64,000 nucleotides of DNA from assembly GCF_947495025.1 (NCBI RefSeq), contig NZ_CANLXG010000001.1, positions 868,001 to 932,000 on the forward strand, in the 5' to 3' direction. Below are positions 34,140 to 42,504 of this stretch, in pieces. The DNA comes from an uncultured Roseobacter sp. (GTDB lineage Bacteria; Pseudomonadota; Alphaproteobacteria; Rhodobacterales; Rhodobacteraceae). The translations under genes and the position numbers were made by a program. Positions within the stretch are counted from its first letter, which is position 1, and each line of letters starts with the position of its first letter. The notes beneath the pieces were generated by a model that saw only the letters and a list, made by a program, of their open reading frames with translations, had not been told where the DNA came from and ran no database searches.

Positions 34140-35477
34140 ATGCTATCACTCAAATCAATCCTGACGGGGACAGCCGTTTCCGTTTCAATGGCCGGCATGG
34201 CGCTGGCTGACGGGCATGGCGGGCCTTATGCGCCCTACGCGGGCACCACGCTTGTGATCAACGTGCCCGCACACCCCCACTATAACGCCATGATGAAGGT
34301 GATCCCGGAGTTCACCAAAGAGACCGGCATCGAGGTCGAAGTTGACCAGCTGCAGTATCTCAAGATGCGCGAGCGCCAGACGCTGGAGCTGACCAAGAGC
34401 GAAGGCGACTATGACATGATCGCCTATGTGGTCTTCTCCAAGGCGGACTACATCTATGCGGATCAGCTGGAAAACCTGGCCAAATACTTCATGAACCCCG
34501 CTCTGGCGGATCCCAACTATGACCAGGCCGACCTGATCTCGGGTTACGTTGAGAACATCGGCGTCGCCGGTGGTCAGAAAGGTTATCTGCCAGGGCAGCT
34601 GGGCTCGGCCTACGGCATTCCTTTCGGCTCCGAGACATCCGTTCTCGCTTACCGCAAGGACATCTTTGAAAAGCACGGCATCGGCGTGCCGGAAAGCTAC
34701 GATGACCTGCTGGACGCGGCCTGCAAAATCCCGGAAGTTGAGCCAGGCATGGGCGGCATGGCCTCCCGCGCGGCATCCGGCCACCAGGCGAGCCACGCAT
34801 TCCTGCTGCACCTTGCCCCGCTGGGCGGCCGGGTATTCGACGACAGCTGGGAGCCGATCATCAACAATGAAGCCGGTGTTGCAGCTGCAAACGCTCTGAA
34901 AACCATCGTGGACTGTGGCCCCGAAGGCAGCCAGACATTCGGTCCCGCCGAAGCCGCCGCTGCCTTCAGCCAGGGTCAGGCCGCGATGTTCATGGACAGC
35001 ATTGCCTTTGCTGCGGGGTTTGAGGACCCGAGCAAATCCAAGGTTGCCGGCAAGGTCGGTTACGCGCTGCACCCCGAAGGTGTCCGCCGCGGCAGCCAGA
35101 CCGGTGGTTTCGGCATCGCCATCCCGAAAAACGCCCAGAACAAAGAGGCCGCTTTCCTGCTGATGCAGTGGCTGACCTCGAAAAAGGGTGATCTGATGGT
35201 GGCGATGGCGGGTGGTAACCCCTCGCGCTTCTCTACCTATGAGAACGCAGAGCTGAACGCCAAATACCCATACTCCGCGACCTTTGGCGAAGCGCTGAAG
35301 TACGCTGACCCCGACTGGCGTCCGATCATCCCCACATGGGGCAAGATCAATGCCGACATCGGGACAACTATGAGCCAGGTGCTGACCGAGGGTCTGGAAC
35401 CGCAGGAAGCGCTGAACGGTGTGGCCGAACGTGCCCGCGCCATCATGGATGAGGCCGGGTACTACACCTGGCAGTAA
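34140..35477 (+). CDS. Sugar ABC transporter substrate-binding protein
   Basis: 445 residues with a signal peptide (about 1-23, ending ALA) and the fold pattern of family 1 extracellular solute-binding proteins: an N-terminal TLVINVPAHPHYNAMMKV, then FGSETSVLAYRKDIFEKHGI and QGQAAMFMDSIAFAAG, a segment common in carbohydrate binders. It has a strong Shine-Dalgarno (GGGAGG) 35 bases after the ATPase gene. A strong hairpin follows the gene, as often found after highly expressed binding-protein genes. The actual sugar cannot be told from sequence. Confidence 0.92.
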   Translation: MLSLKSILTGTAVSVSMAGMALADGHGGPYAPYAGTTLVINVPAHPHYNAMMKVIPEFTKETGIEVEVDQLQYLKMRERQTLELTKSEGDYDMIAYVVFSKADYIYADQLENLAKYFMNPALADPNYDQADLISGYVENIGVAGGQKGYLPGQLGSAYGIPFGSETSVLAYRKDIFEKHGIGVPESYDDLLDAACKIPEVEPGMGGMASRAASGHQASHAFLLHLAPLGGRVFDDSWEPIINNEAGVAAANALKTIVDCGPEGSQTFGPAEAAAAFSQGQAAMFMDSIAFAAGFEDPSKSKVAGKVGYALHPEGVRRGSQTGGFGIAIPKNAQNKEAAFLLMQWLTSKKGDLMVAMAGGNPSRFSTYENAELNAKYPYSATFGEALKYADPDWRPIIPTWGKINADIGTTMSQVLTEGLEPQEALNGVAERARAIMDEAGYYTWQ

Positions 35478-35498
35478 GCTCTCCCTCCCAGGAGCCCC

Positions 35499-35525
35499 GC
35501 CGGGCCGTAAAATCTGCGGCCCGGC
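35499..35525 (+). promoter_or_regulatory. Hairpin after the sugar-binding protein gene
   Basis: GCCGGGCC and GGCCCGGC form a perfect 8-bp GC stem 21 bases after the binding-protein stop and before the permease gene, with no T-run. It is likely to stabilise the upstream message and lower the permease level relative to the binding protein. Confidence 0.6.
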
Positions 35526-35555
35526 ACCCCCACCCTGCACCGATGGACCCGTGAC

Positions 35556-36473
35556 ATGCAGACCGCAAACGTCAACAGGCTCACGCCATATCTCTTTCTG
35601 GCCCCTGCCGCGATCATCATGGGCATCGCCCTGCTCTACCCCATCGGCTACATGGTCTATGCCAGTTTTCTGGACTGGAACCCCAGCCAGCGCATCGGAG
35701 AGGCCGAGTTTGTAGGTCTTCGGAACTACATTAACCTGCTGGGCGATGCTGCCTTTCTGGAAAGTTTCTGGGTCACCATCAAATTCGCGGCCGTCGTTGT
35801 GACCCTCGAGATGTTTCTTGGCGTTGGTCTTGCCCTGCTGCTTGACCGGAACATCCGCGGCATGTCGTTGCTGCGCACTCTCTTTATTCTGCCGATGATG
35901 ATCGCGCCCATCGTTGTGGGTCTGATGTGGCGCTACATGTACCACCCGACCGTCGGCATCTTTAACCGCACCCTGAAATCAATGGGCCTGGACCCAGTCC
36001 CATGGCTGTCGGACGGCAACTGGGCCTTTGCCTCGGTGGTGATCGCCGACGTCTGGCAGTGGACCCCGTTTATTTTTATCCTGTCGCTGGCCGCGCTCCA
36101 GTCCCTGCCCCAGTCTGCGATGGAGGCCTCACGCATTGATGGCGCCACCGGCTGGCAGCAGGTCATCTACATCAAACTGCCGCTGATGCTGCCTGTGCTG
36201 ATCGTGACACTGCTGCTGCGCCTCATTGACGCCTTCAAGGTGCTGGAGGTGATCCTGGTACTGACCAACGGCGGGCCGGGTCTGTCGACCGAAATCCTGT
36301 CGCTGCGCATCTCGCGCACCGCCTCAGAGTTCCGCGAACTGGGCGAGGCGGCGGCCATGTCGAACTTCCTGCTCATTCTGCTGATGGTCCTGACCTTTGG
36401 CATGTTCTTCTACAACAAGGCGATGGAGGTGCGCGCCGCGCGTCTGCGCGCCGCCGCCGAGGAGGATCTGTAA
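35556..36473 (+). CDS. Sugar ABC transporter permease (MalF-like)
   Basis: 305 residues with six predicted membrane spans and the EAA loop MEASRIDGATGWQQVIYIKLP near residues 190-210 that docks to the ATPase. It is the first permease of the CUT1 pair and its stop overlaps the next permease start by one base (TAATG). It carries the usual N-terminal LFLAPAAIIMGIALLYPIGYM segment. Confidence 0.93.
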   Translation: MQTANVNRLTPYLFLAPAAIIMGIALLYPIGYMVYASFLDWNPSQRIGEAEFVGLRNYINLLGDAAFLESFWVTIKFAAVVVTLEMFLGVGLALLLDRNIRGMSLLRTLFILPMMIAPIVVGLMWRYMYHPTVGIFNRTLKSMGLDPVPWLSDGNWAFASVVIADVWQWTPFIFILSLAALQSLPQSAMEASRIDGATGWQQVIYIKLPLMLPVLIVTLLLRLIDAFKVLEVILVLTNGGPGLSTEILSLRISRTASEFRELGEAAAMSNFLLILLMVLTFGMFFYNKAMEVRAARLRAAAEEDL

Positions 36474-37345
36474 TGGCAGACAAGACCTATGACCGTCAGA
36501 ACCCGGCGTTTTATGCCTTGCTGGTCGCCCTGGTGGTGATGTCCGTCGGGCCGATTGCGATGATGCTGATGACATCGCTCAAGCTCAACGTCGACATCAT
36601 GTCGGATACCTCGTCGCTGCTCTTTATGCCCACACTGCGCAATTATGAAACCGCGCTCTGCGACTTTCTGTGGTACGAGGCGCCGCACATCGACTACTGC
36701 GACAAGACCTTCGGGCGGGCGCTGGTCAACTCGCTGATCATCGCGCTGGTCTCAACCGTTCTGACACTGGTGATCGGCTGTATGGCCGCCTATGCACTTG
36801 TGCGGTTCCGCTTTATGGGGCGGGACACGGTATCGCTTGCCACACTTGGCATGCGCATGGTGCCACCTGCCGTGCTGCTGGTGCCTGTCTTCGGAATCTG
36901 GACGTTCCAGTTCCAGATCGACGGGACACGGGCGGGTATTATCTTGGTCTATGTCGCGATGAACCTGCCCTTTGTCATCTGGATCCTCCAGAGCTTTATC
37001 GTTCAGGTCCCGATCCAGCTGGAGGAAGCCGCCCGCATGGATGGCGCGGGTCCCTTTGGTGTGTTCTTTCTGGTCGTCCTGCCGCTGATCAAACCGGGCC
37101 TTGCTGCTGCGGCGATCTTTACCTTCCGCGTCGCCTGGAACGAGTTTCTGCTGGCCAATGCGCTGGCCGACCGGAATTCCCGGACTGTACCCGTGACAAT
37201 CGTGAACTCCATGACCGAGTTTGACATCGACTGGGGCGTGATCATGGCGACCGGCATGCTGCTGGCCATCCCGCCGATCATCTTTACCTTTGTGGCCTCG
37301 CGTCAGATCATCACGGGTATGACCGCAGGAGCGGTCAAGGGCTGA
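36473..37345 (+). CDS. Sugar ABC transporter permease (MalG-like)
   Basis: 290 residues with six membrane spans and the EAA loop LEEAARMDGAGPFGVFFLVVLP near residues 183-204. It forms the membrane channel together with the preceding permease. The start overlaps the previous stop by one base and the stop overlaps the following cytochrome-b561-like gene by one base (TGATG), so the whole set is one transcript. Confidence 0.93.
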   Translation: MADKTYDRQNPAFYALLVALVVMSVGPIAMMLMTSLKLNVDIMSDTSSLLFMPTLRNYETALCDFLWYEAPHIDYCDKTFGRALVNSLIIALVSTVLTLVIGCMAAYALVRFRFMGRDTVSLATLGMRMVPPAVLLVPVFGIWTFQFQIDGTRAGIILVYVAMNLPFVIWILQSFIVQVPIQLEEAARMDGAGPFGVFFLVVLPLIKPGLAAAAIFTFRVAWNEFLLANALADRNSRTVPVTIVNSMTEFDIDWGVIMATGMLLAIPPIIFTFVASRQIITGMTAGAVKG

Positions 37346-38076
37346 TGCTGGAGTGGCTGCTTGCACCTGTGGACCCTGCCGTGGCCCATGACGTGGGTGG
37401 CTATCTGAGCTGGCATGCACGGTCCATGGTGCTGGCATGGGGTGTTCTGGTCCCTTTTGGCATCTTTGTTGCCCGCTATTTCAAGGTTCTGCCCGGTCAG
37501 GACTGGCCCCGTGCGCTGGACAACCACGTCTGGTGGAACACGCACCGTATCTGCCAGTATACCGCATGTGCGCTGATGATCGTCGGCCTGTGGCTTATCC
37601 TGAACGCAGGCACGATCACGTTCCGACCCGGACCGCATTCACTGATCGGCTGGGCGGCCCTGGCTCTGGCTTTGGTTCAGATCACCGGCGGCATCCTGCG
37701 CGGCACCAAGGGCGGCCCGACTGACCCTTCACCGGACGGCACGCTGCGGGGCGATCATTTCGATATGACACCGCGCCGTCTCATCTTTGAATACATACAT
37801 AAATCAGCAGGTTACGTGGCACTTGCCTTTGCTGTTGCGGCCATCCTGACCGGGTTATGGCAGGCTAATGCGCCAAACTGGATGTGGCTGAGCCTCGTGC
37901 TCTGGTGGGCAGCGCTTCTGCTGGTATCGGTGTTTCTGCAAAGGCGCGGCATGGCGGTCGACACCTATCAGGCGATCTGGGGGCCGGATCCGCGCCTGCC
38001 CGGAAACCAGCGCAAGCCGATCGGCCTCGGGGTGTCACGCCGGTCGAAAAACAACGACATGCCCGGCTCTGCCTGA
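37345..38076 (+). CDS. Cytochrome b561-like membrane protein at the end of the sugar operon
   Basis: 243 residues with about five to six membrane spans and His residues set as in cytochrome b561/DOMON-reductase domains: LSWHARSMVLAWGVLVPFG, WWNTHRICQYTACALM, HSLIGWAALALALVQ and EYIHKSAGYVALAF. The four helix-borne His could ligate two haems for transmembrane electron transfer. It starts on the last base of the permease stop, so it is translationally coupled to a sugar transporter, an unusual partnership. Its end lies 4 bases from the convergent ligase gene. Confidence 0.78.
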   Translation: MLEWLLAPVDPAVAHDVGGYLSWHARSMVLAWGVLVPFGIFVARYFKVLPGQDWPRALDNHVWWNTHRICQYTACALMIVGLWLILNAGTITFRPGPHSLIGWAALALALVQITGGILRGTKGGPTDPSPDGTLRGDHFDMTPRRLIFEYIHKSAGYVALAFAVAAILTGLWQANAPNWMWLSLVLWWAALLLVSVFLQRRGMAVDTYQAIWGPDPRLPGNQRKPIGLGVSRRSKNNDMPGSA

Positions 38077-38080
38077 TCTG

Positions 38081-39568
38081 TCAGATCAGATCAGCAAGCC
38101 TGAGACGCTGTATCTTGCCCGAGGGTCCTTTGGGCAGTTCGGACAGAAAATGGATGCGCTCAGGTGCCTTGAACCTGCCCAGTTTTTCGATGCAGATCCT
38201 GATCAGCTCGCCATCAGACAGCCCGGAGCCGTCCCGCACGCGCACTGCTGCCTCGACGCGTTCTCCGTAAGTCTTGCAGGGACGCGCGAAAGCAGCCGCC
38301 TCTATAACATCGCCATGTGAATAAAGCGCTTCGTCGATCTCGCGGGGCGCGATGTTTTCACCGCCCTTGATAATCAGCTCTTTCAGACGACCGGTCACAA
38401 ACAGATAACCGTCTGCATCCCTGCGTCCCAGATCGCCCGTACGCAGCCAGTCACCGTAGAACGTCTGCGAGGTTGCCTCGGGGTTCTTGAGATACTCCAG
38501 CATGACACTGGGGCCGCGGACAACGATCTCGCCCTCCTCTCCGGGTGCGCATTCAGCCATCTGCGGGGTCAGAACCGACACGTCGTTGCCCCAGGCAATG
38601 CCAGGCGATCCGATACGGCGCTCGGCCGGGGGCAAGGGATTGGACAGGATCTGGGCCGCCGTTTCTGTCAGCCCCATGGTTTCAATGACCGGGACACCGA
38701 AGCGCTCTTCGAAAGCAGTCTGCACATCCGGTGCAAGCGCCGAGGAAGCCGAGCGCGCAAACCTCAGCCGGGTACGGGTGCCATCGTCCGGAAGGGTTTC
38801 GCTGTGCAGCAGATGGGAAATGATCGTGGGGACCACCGAAAACCAGGTTGCCCCTGTCTCGGCCACCTGCTCCCAGAACCGGCTGGCGGAGAACTTCGGG
38901 CACATGGCAACCGACCCGCCGGACACAAGCGCACCCATCAAGGAGACGCACAACCCGTTGATGTGGCAGATCGGCAGAACGCAGAAACCGCGATCGGCAG
39001 GTGAAAGATCATGTGCAACCGTTGCGGTCCACCCCCCTGCCAGCAGGCTCGACTGGGTGTGCACCACCCCCTTTGGCCGGCCCGTCGTACCAGAGGTATA
39101 CATCAGAAGCGCATGATCACCGGGCGACACCGCGTGCAGTTCGGCATCAGGTGACGTTTCCGGAACCTGAAAACGCGTCATATGCGCGGGGCGTGTCGCC
39201 TCAAATACCCCGGCAACGCTGTCGTGGACAAGCGCGACCCGCGCCTCACAATGCTCCAGCGCGTATGCGATTGCGTCGTTTCCGGCTGCGAGGTTGATCA
39301 TGGTGGCGCGAAAGCCGCCGTAAACGGCGCCAAAGAACGCCAGAACACCCGCACGTCCGTTGGGGTGAAGGATCGCGACACTCTCGCCGCGCCGTGTCCC
39401 GGCAGCTGTCAGCGCCAGCGCAATGTGGCGGGCGGCTGCGACAAGGTCCGGCCAGCTGAGCGGCGCGTTATCATCAGTGAAAACAAATGCTGTCCTGTCA
39501 CCCGACGCGCGGTGATCCAGCCAGTCGCGCACAGTACCGCCAGGAGGTGTATGGCGGTCAGCTTTCAT
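38081..39568 (-). CDS. sauT: AMP-forming acyl-CoA ligase, probable sulfoacetate-CoA ligase (SauT-like)
   Basis: 495-residue member of the ANL superfamily. It has the P-loop LLMYTSGTTGRPKGVVHTQ, METMGLTETAAQ, the ATP motif GDWLRTGDLGRRDADGYLFVTG (residues split around 395-415) and the C-terminal catalytic Lys in PKGPSGKIQR. It would activate a carboxylate to its CoA ester. Its start overlaps the stop of a CoA-acylating aldehyde dehydrogenase by 4 bp. That pair is the arrangement of SauS-SauT, where sulfoacetate goes to sulfoacetyl-CoA and then sulfoacetaldehyde. The substrate assignment is an inference from context; another short acid is possible. Confidence 0.7.
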   Translation of the reverse strand: MKADRHTPPGGTVRDWLDHRASGDRTAFVFTDDNAPLSWPDLVAAARHIALALTAAGTRRGESVAILHPNGRAGVLAFFGAVYGGFRATMINLAAGNDAIAYALEHCEARVALVHDSVAGVFEATRPAHMTRFQVPETSPDAELHAVSPGDHALLMYTSGTTGRPKGVVHTQSSLLAGGWTATVAHDLSPADRGFCVLPICHINGLCVSLMGALVSGGSVAMCPKFSASRFWEQVAETGATWFSVVPTIISHLLHSETLPDDGTRTRLRFARSASSALAPDVQTAFEERFGVPVIETMGLTETAAQILSNPLPPAERRIGSPGIAWGNDVSVLTPQMAECAPGEEGEIVVRGPSVMLEYLKNPEATSQTFYGDWLRTGDLGRRDADGYLFVTGRLKELIIKGGENIAPREIDEALYSHGDVIEAAAFARPCKTYGERVEAAVRVRDGSGLSDGELIRICIEKLGRFKAPERIHFLSELPKGPSGKIQRLRLADLI

Positions 39569-40968
39569 CTGCCCGCTGCATCCCAGTAATCGCCGAAAAT
39601 GTCTTCGAGGTCCGGTTCATCGGCCGGGATCTCACGCACGATCTTTGTCGTCTGCATAAAGTGCCGCCAGTGCAGATTGTCATCAATGGAGTTTCCACCC
39701 CACGACCCGCACCCCATCGACAGTGAGAACGGCATGCCGTTGTTGAATGCCCCGCCCGTGGCAAAGCAATGCGCCTGATTGACGATGACACGGCAGGTGG
39801 GCACGGCACGTCCCAGAACAATCGCGCGGTCATGCACGCTGGTGTGCAGTCCGACCGAATGTCCCGCCCCCTGGTATGCAAGAATGCGGCCAGCCAGCGC
39901 CACCGCATCCTCAAAATGCGCCGCACGGTAAAGCGCGGCGACGCGGGACAGTTTTTCCCCCGAAAGGGGATGCTGCGGACCTATGCCAGTGGTTTCGACG
40001 GCGATATATTCCGTTCCTGCGGGCACGTCGTCTGTTATGCCCAGAGCGGCAAGCATCCGGTCTGCGTCCTGTGCGATCACATCCCGGTTCAGATGGCCGC
40101 CGGGCCACAGAGCGTCGACAACCCGCGCCTCATTGTGCACGACGGCCCCGCCTGCGCGGGCCATCGCAGCGACAAAATCATCATAAACCGCATCGACCAC
40201 AATCAGCGCGTTCTCTGACGAGCAGGACGTCGCATTGTCGAAGGTCTTGGAGGCGCGGATTTTTTCCGCAGCAGCGTCGAGATCGCAGGTCTCATCCACG
40301 ATGACTGTCACGTTGCCGGCCCCGACCGCCAGCGCCGGTGTCCCGGACGTATAAGCGCGTTTTACGTTATTCTGTGATCCCGTCACCACGATCAGATCCG
40401 CCGTTTCCAGAAGGCGCTGGGTTTTCTCTTTGCTGCCCTGACCCGGTATCATCTGAACAAGGTTGCAGTCCTCGCCGATTTTCTGGAACTCGCGGTGCAC
40501 ACAGTCCAGCAGCGCAACGCAGGCCGGCACCCCTTTGGGGGACGGCGACAGGACAATCGAATTCCCGCACTTCAGCGCGTTGATGATATTATTGGCCGGC
40601 GTCGCCGCCGGGTTGGTCGAGGGGACCACAGCCCCGATCACACCCATGGCCCGCGCAATCCGGGTTATCCCGGTCGCGTCATCTTCGCTGATCACGCCCC
40701 AGGTTTTCTGACCCGCGATATCCCGCATCAGCCCGAGTGTTTTCCTGTGATTTTTCATAATCTTGTCGGGCACATTCCCAAGCCCGGTTGTCTCAACAGA
40801 CAGCTCCGCCAGACGTCTGTTGCGTTCTGGCTCCATGATTGCCCACGCGGCGGCGAGTGCGGCTCTGTCATACCTTTGCTGAGAACCGTTCGCCTCGTAA
40901 TCCTTCTGTGCTGCGCGCGCGCGCGCCACCACAAGGTCCGTTTCGGCAAGGTCATCCGGAGCGTTCAT
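39565..40968 (-). CDS. sauS: CoA-acylating aldehyde dehydrogenase, probable sulfoacetaldehyde dehydrogenase (SauS-like)
   Basis: 467-residue aldehyde dehydrogenase of the EutE/AdhE CoA-acylating group, with the nucleophile Cys249 in KTFDNATSCSSENA, the NAD-binding region PSTNPAATPANNIINALKCG and a Gly-rich GMPFSLSMGCGSWGGNS at the C-terminus. It would reduce an acyl-CoA to its aldehyde, here probably sulfoacetyl-CoA to sulfoacetaldehyde. That would feed Xsc (sulfoacetaldehyde acetyltransferase), which is not in the window. It is in an operon with the AMP ligase (4-bp overlap) and a TTT-type transporter, under a LacI regulator. Confidence 0.75.
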   Translation of the reverse strand: MNAPDDLAETDLVVARARAAQKDYEANGSQQRYDRAALAAAWAIMEPERNRRLAELSVETTGLGNVPDKIMKNHRKTLGLMRDIAGQKTWGVISEDDATGITRIARAMGVIGAVVPSTNPAATPANNIINALKCGNSIVLSPSPKGVPACVALLDCVHREFQKIGEDCNLVQMIPGQGSKEKTQRLLETADLIVVTGSQNNVKRAYTSGTPALAVGAGNVTVIVDETCDLDAAAEKIRASKTFDNATSCSSENALIVVDAVYDDFVAAMARAGGAVVHNEARVVDALWPGGHLNRDVIAQDADRMLAALGITDDVPAGTEYIAVETTGIGPQHPLSGEKLSRVAALYRAAHFEDAVALAGRILAYQGAGHSVGLHTSVHDRAIVLGRAVPTCRVIVNQAHCFATGGAFNNGMPFSLSMGCGSWGGNSIDDNLHWRHFMQTTKIVREIPADEPDLEDIFGDYWDAAGR

Positions 40969-40990
40969 TGTATCATTCCTGTTGTGCAGA

Positions 40991-41015
40991 CCCCACCCCG
41001 GACACCGGGATGGGG
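40991..41015 (-). promoter_or_regulatory. Hairpin between tctC-like and sauS-like genes
   Basis: CCCCA-C-CCCGG-ACA-CCGGG-A-TGGGG forms a 10-bp stem with one mismatch just downstream of the binding-protein gene and upstream of the dehydrogenase gene. No T-run is seen. It resembles the hairpin after the sugar-binding protein gene and may set the relative expression of the operon parts. Confidence 0.5.
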
Positions 41016-41025
41016 CATTGCCGGA

Positions 41026-41994
41026 TCAGAGGCCGGCGAGTAGTTCCCGGAGCGTTACTTCGCGTGCCGCCCACATCTCAAGCACCTCGTCGCGTGTCAT
41101 GATATGCATGGGCGAGCCGCCCGCTTTCATTTTGCCCGCAACCCGCGTGTTTTCGAACATCGCCGGTACGGTTTCCGCCAGTTTGTCGATCACACCCTGG
41201 GGCGTGCCTTTGGGCACCATGATCCCGCGGAAGTTTACCGAGGAATTATCGACGTCCAGTCCGCTTTCTTTCATCGTCGGTACATCCGGCAGGAACGCGT
41301 TGCGTTCAAGGTCGGCAACGGCCAGAATTTTCACATTGCCCGCTTCACGCGCACGGAATGCGTCGCTGAGGTTGTTGATGCCGGCCATTACTTCGCCGGC
41401 AATCACGGCTTTCATTGCCGCTGCGCCACCGCCTTTCGTCGGAATATATGCCATCGAAAAGCCGCCCGCCTTTTCCATCTGCAGCGCCGCAATATGGTGT
41501 CCCACAAACAGCCCGGCACCCGAAGTTGTCAGCTTCCCCGGATTGGCAGAGGCAAAATCAACCACATCCTGGAGAGTGTTGAATTCACTGTCGGCACCCA
41601 CAACCAGAACGGCGGGATCCGCCCCCCAGTTGGCTATCGGCTCAAAACTGTCAGCCGAATATTCGACGCCCCCCTTGATCGACTGCGCGATGAAATGCGG
41701 GATGTTGTAGGCACCCAGTGTGTAGCCATCCGCGTCCGCCTGGGACGCCAGCCAGTTCCAGCCGACACGCCCCCCCGCACCGGGTTTGTTGAGGATCGCA
41801 ATGGGCATACCAAGAGCATCCTCGTTTCCTGCCGTCATGGTGACGATACGGGCCTGAAAGTCCGTAGCGCCCCCGGCGCCATAGCTGACCATCATCATGA
41901 TCGGCCGCTCCGGGTAATTGGCGTGGCCATCCGCGACCGCTGTGGTCGAGAGACCCGCGAGGGCGATTGCAGCCCCTGCCAGTAGTTTCTTCAT
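41026..41994 (-). CDS. TTT-family (TctC/Bug) periplasmic substrate-binding protein
   Basis: About 322 residues from the ATG at 41994 (GGGAGGAAG upstream), with a signal peptide ending about residue 22 (AVA). The mature sequence has the Bug/TctC pattern YPERPIMMMVSYGAGGATDFQAR, NKPGAGGRVGWNWLA and TSGAGLFVGHHIAAL. These proteins bind small carboxylates between two loops; here the likely ligand is sulfoacetate or another small acid. It is encoded with tctB- and tctA-like genes, giving a complete tripartite tricarboxylate-type transporter. Confidence 0.9.
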   Translation of the reverse strand: MKKLLAGAAIALAGLSTTAVADGHANYPERPIMMMVSYGAGGATDFQARIVTMTAGNEDALGMPIAILNKPGAGGRVGWNWLASQADADGYTLGAYNIPHFIAQSIKGGVEYSADSFEPIANWGADPAVLVVGADSEFNTLQDVVDFASANPGKLTTSGAGLFVGHHIAALQMEKAGGFSMAYIPTKGGGAAAMKAVIAGEVMAGINNLSDAFRAREAGNVKILAVADLERNAFLPDVPTMKESGLDVDNSSVNFRGIMVPKGTPQGVIDKLAETVPAMFENTRVAGKMKAGGSPMHIMTRDEVLEMWAAREVTLRELLAGL

Positions 41995-42033
41995 GTTTCT
42001 TCCTCCCATCAGAATTCTGCCGCTTTGCGCGGT

Positions 42034-42504
42034 TCAGAAAAGGATCTCCCGCGGGGTGTATACCTTGAGCAACACCGCAAAGAGACCGTACATAACGGCC
42101 ATGAAACAGGCCGTGATGATGACACGCTTTACCCACGACTTCACCAGCCCGTGCGGGGCGGGATCGTAGAGGCTCAGCAGAATGAAAAAGGCGATTGCCG
42201 TGGCAGTGTAGAACCCCAGCCCTCTGGCCGCCCAGAAGATATAGACCAGCGCAATGACCAGTCCCGGCAGCAGGTTGGTCAGCTGGCGCGCGCTGATCCC
42301 GTTGCCTACCCTCGTCCGGCCCAGACAGGCTTTGAAGAACGTCCAGAGGGCGAGCACGACAAAAACCGTCGAAATCAGCCTTGGAAACAGAAATGCCTCG
42401 GACGGTTGCTGCGTGTAGCTGACATATGTCACCCAGATCCCGACAGCGGCCACAATACCCGAGCCGATAATGTGCTGAACACGCGGCAGGCTCATTTCGC
42501 TCAT
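42034..42504 (-). CDS. TTT-family small membrane subunit (TctB-like)
   Basis: 156 residues from the ATG at 42504, with four hydrophobic segments, the size and layout of TctB subunits. The start overlaps the TctA stop by 4 bp (ATGA) and the tctC-like gene follows after 39 bases. The N-terminal extension possible from 42555 lies inside tctA and has no support. Confidence 0.87.
   Translation of the reverse strand: MSEMSLPRVQHIIGSGIVAAVGIWVTYVSYTQQPSEAFLFPRLISTVFVVLALWTFFKACLGRTRVGNGISARQLTNLLPGLVIALVYIFWAARGLGFYTATAIAFFILLSLYDPAPHGLVKSWVKRVIITACFMAVMYGLFAVLLKVYTPREILF

Noticed and set aside
34185..35945. A 586-codon open frame on the minus strand opposite the sugar-binding protein gene
   Set aside because: The plus-strand gene has a signal peptide, family motifs and a strong ribosome site. 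The antisense frame is His/Gln/Gly-rich without any motif, typical of mirror frames in GC-rich DNA.
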